The notes under the pieces: generated by a model
Databases searched by the model: none
The model's input: the letters and a program-made list of their open reading frames with translations, nothing else
Told to the model about the DNA's origin: nothing
Assembly (NCBI RefSeq): GCF_009939295.1
Contig: NZ_WVIC01000011.1
Coordinates: 1-64,000 of the forward strand
DNA length: 64,000 nucleotides
Reading direction: 5' to 3'
From: Petrachloros mirabilis ULC683
GTDB lineage: Bacteria > Cyanobacteriota > Cyanobacteriia > Thermosynechococcales > Thermosynechococcaceae
In this document: one piece after another, positions 63,701 to 64,000 of the stretch
Position numbering within the stretch: position 1 is the first letter of the stretch
Layout of the letters: every line of letters starts with the position of its first letter
Translations under genes and position numbers: made by a program

Positions 63701-64000
63701 ATGCCAGTCACGCTTGCAAAAGACGTAAAACACGACAGTCTCCAACTCTTGCAACAGTATCAGCAGTGCCCCCATACCGATCTCCGAAACAAATTAGTAC
63801 ACCTGAACCTAGGTCTGGTGCGCAAGGAAGCTCATCATTGGATTGGCCATACCACCGAGAGCTTTGAAGATCTGATGCAGGTGGGAACCCTAGGCTTGAT
63901 TCGCGCCATTGAGCGGTTTGATCCCTGCAAAGGCAACGCCTTTAGTACTTTTGCCATCCCCTATATTCGGGGTGAGATTCAACACTATTTACGAGACAAG
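63701..64000 (+). CDS. sigF: Group 3 sigma factor SigF (5' part)
   Basis: The first 100 residues only; the gene runs past the window. LRNKLVHLNLGLVRKEAHHW and EDLMQVGTLGLIRAIERFDP are the sigma region 2 signature, followed by AFSTFAIPYIRGEIQHYLRD. It fits cyanobacterial SigF, which controls pilus and motility genes in model strains. ATG at 63701. Confidence 0.93.
   Translation, partial: MPVTLAKDVKHDSLQLLQQYQQCPHTDLRNKLVHLNLGLVRKEAHHWIGHTTESFEDLMQVGTLGLIRAIERFDPCKGNAFSTFAIPYIRGEIQHYLRDK

Overview
The window is cyanobacterial chromosome. It carries psbB (CP47), psbT and psbM of photosystem II, the ndhA-I-G-E block of the photosynthetic NDH-1 complex, a BicA-type bicarbonate transporter, a group 3 sigma factor (sigF), many two-component proteins and frequent HIP1 octamers (GCGATCGC). 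I cannot name the genus from sequence alone.

Layout. 1-6.1 kb: two proteins sharing the same AAA-like ATPase family (one with C-terminal WD40-like repeats, one with an N-terminal vMAP-type helical domain) flank a secreted protein of unknown function. 6.1-7.7 kb: a small secreted protein, several hairpins and a 154-bp MITE-like element. 7.7-9.8 kb: histidine kinase and OmpR-type regulator. 10.2-18.2 kb: a compact six-gene operon with three glycosyltransferases, an MsbA-like ABC exporter and two APH-fold kinases, which looks like an export pathway for a glycoconjugate. 18.3-24.7 kb: an iron-uptake-type porin with an altered C-terminus, an Rpn-family nuclease, a ParB/Srx-like protein, a fused remnant of mgtE and mgtC, and a Uma2-family protein. 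24.8-31 kb: Rieske lipoprotein, rhomboid protease, ndhE-G-I-A, citrate synthase, SixA. 31-36 kb: DM13 and CsbD proteins, an Rcp-type regulator and a REC-PAS-PAS-kinase-REC hybrid.

32-39.7 kb is a decaying accessory island. It holds fragments of a histidine kinase, a thermonuclease, a PIN toxin and a DUF5615 protein, a Phd/VapC pair in which both partners appear damaged, an intact PIN pair with a duplicated partner, and an AT-rich gene with a HEPN motif that looks recently acquired. 39.7-64 kb is mostly housekeeping: FHA protein, bicA, miaE, MFS transporter, HNH protein, rpmA/rplU, an amino-acid permease, a second kinase/regulator pair paralogous to the first, DUF3155, trpE, glgA, an RNA-binding protein, psbM, ferredoxin, psbB-psbT, rimM, a half-size Gdt1 protein, ubiD, an antitoxin-like gene with a MITE inserted in frame, a collagen-like membrane protein and the start of sigF.

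Two families of small non-autonomous repeats run through the window. Family A is 154 bp with 12-bp inverted ends and 8-bp target duplications (two full copies, one fragment). Family B is about 107 bp (five copies); its end encodes a short tail plus stop codon that has become the C-terminus of at least two genes. Start codons were chosen by eye from ribosome-binding sites, signal peptides and family lengths. No database search was possible.
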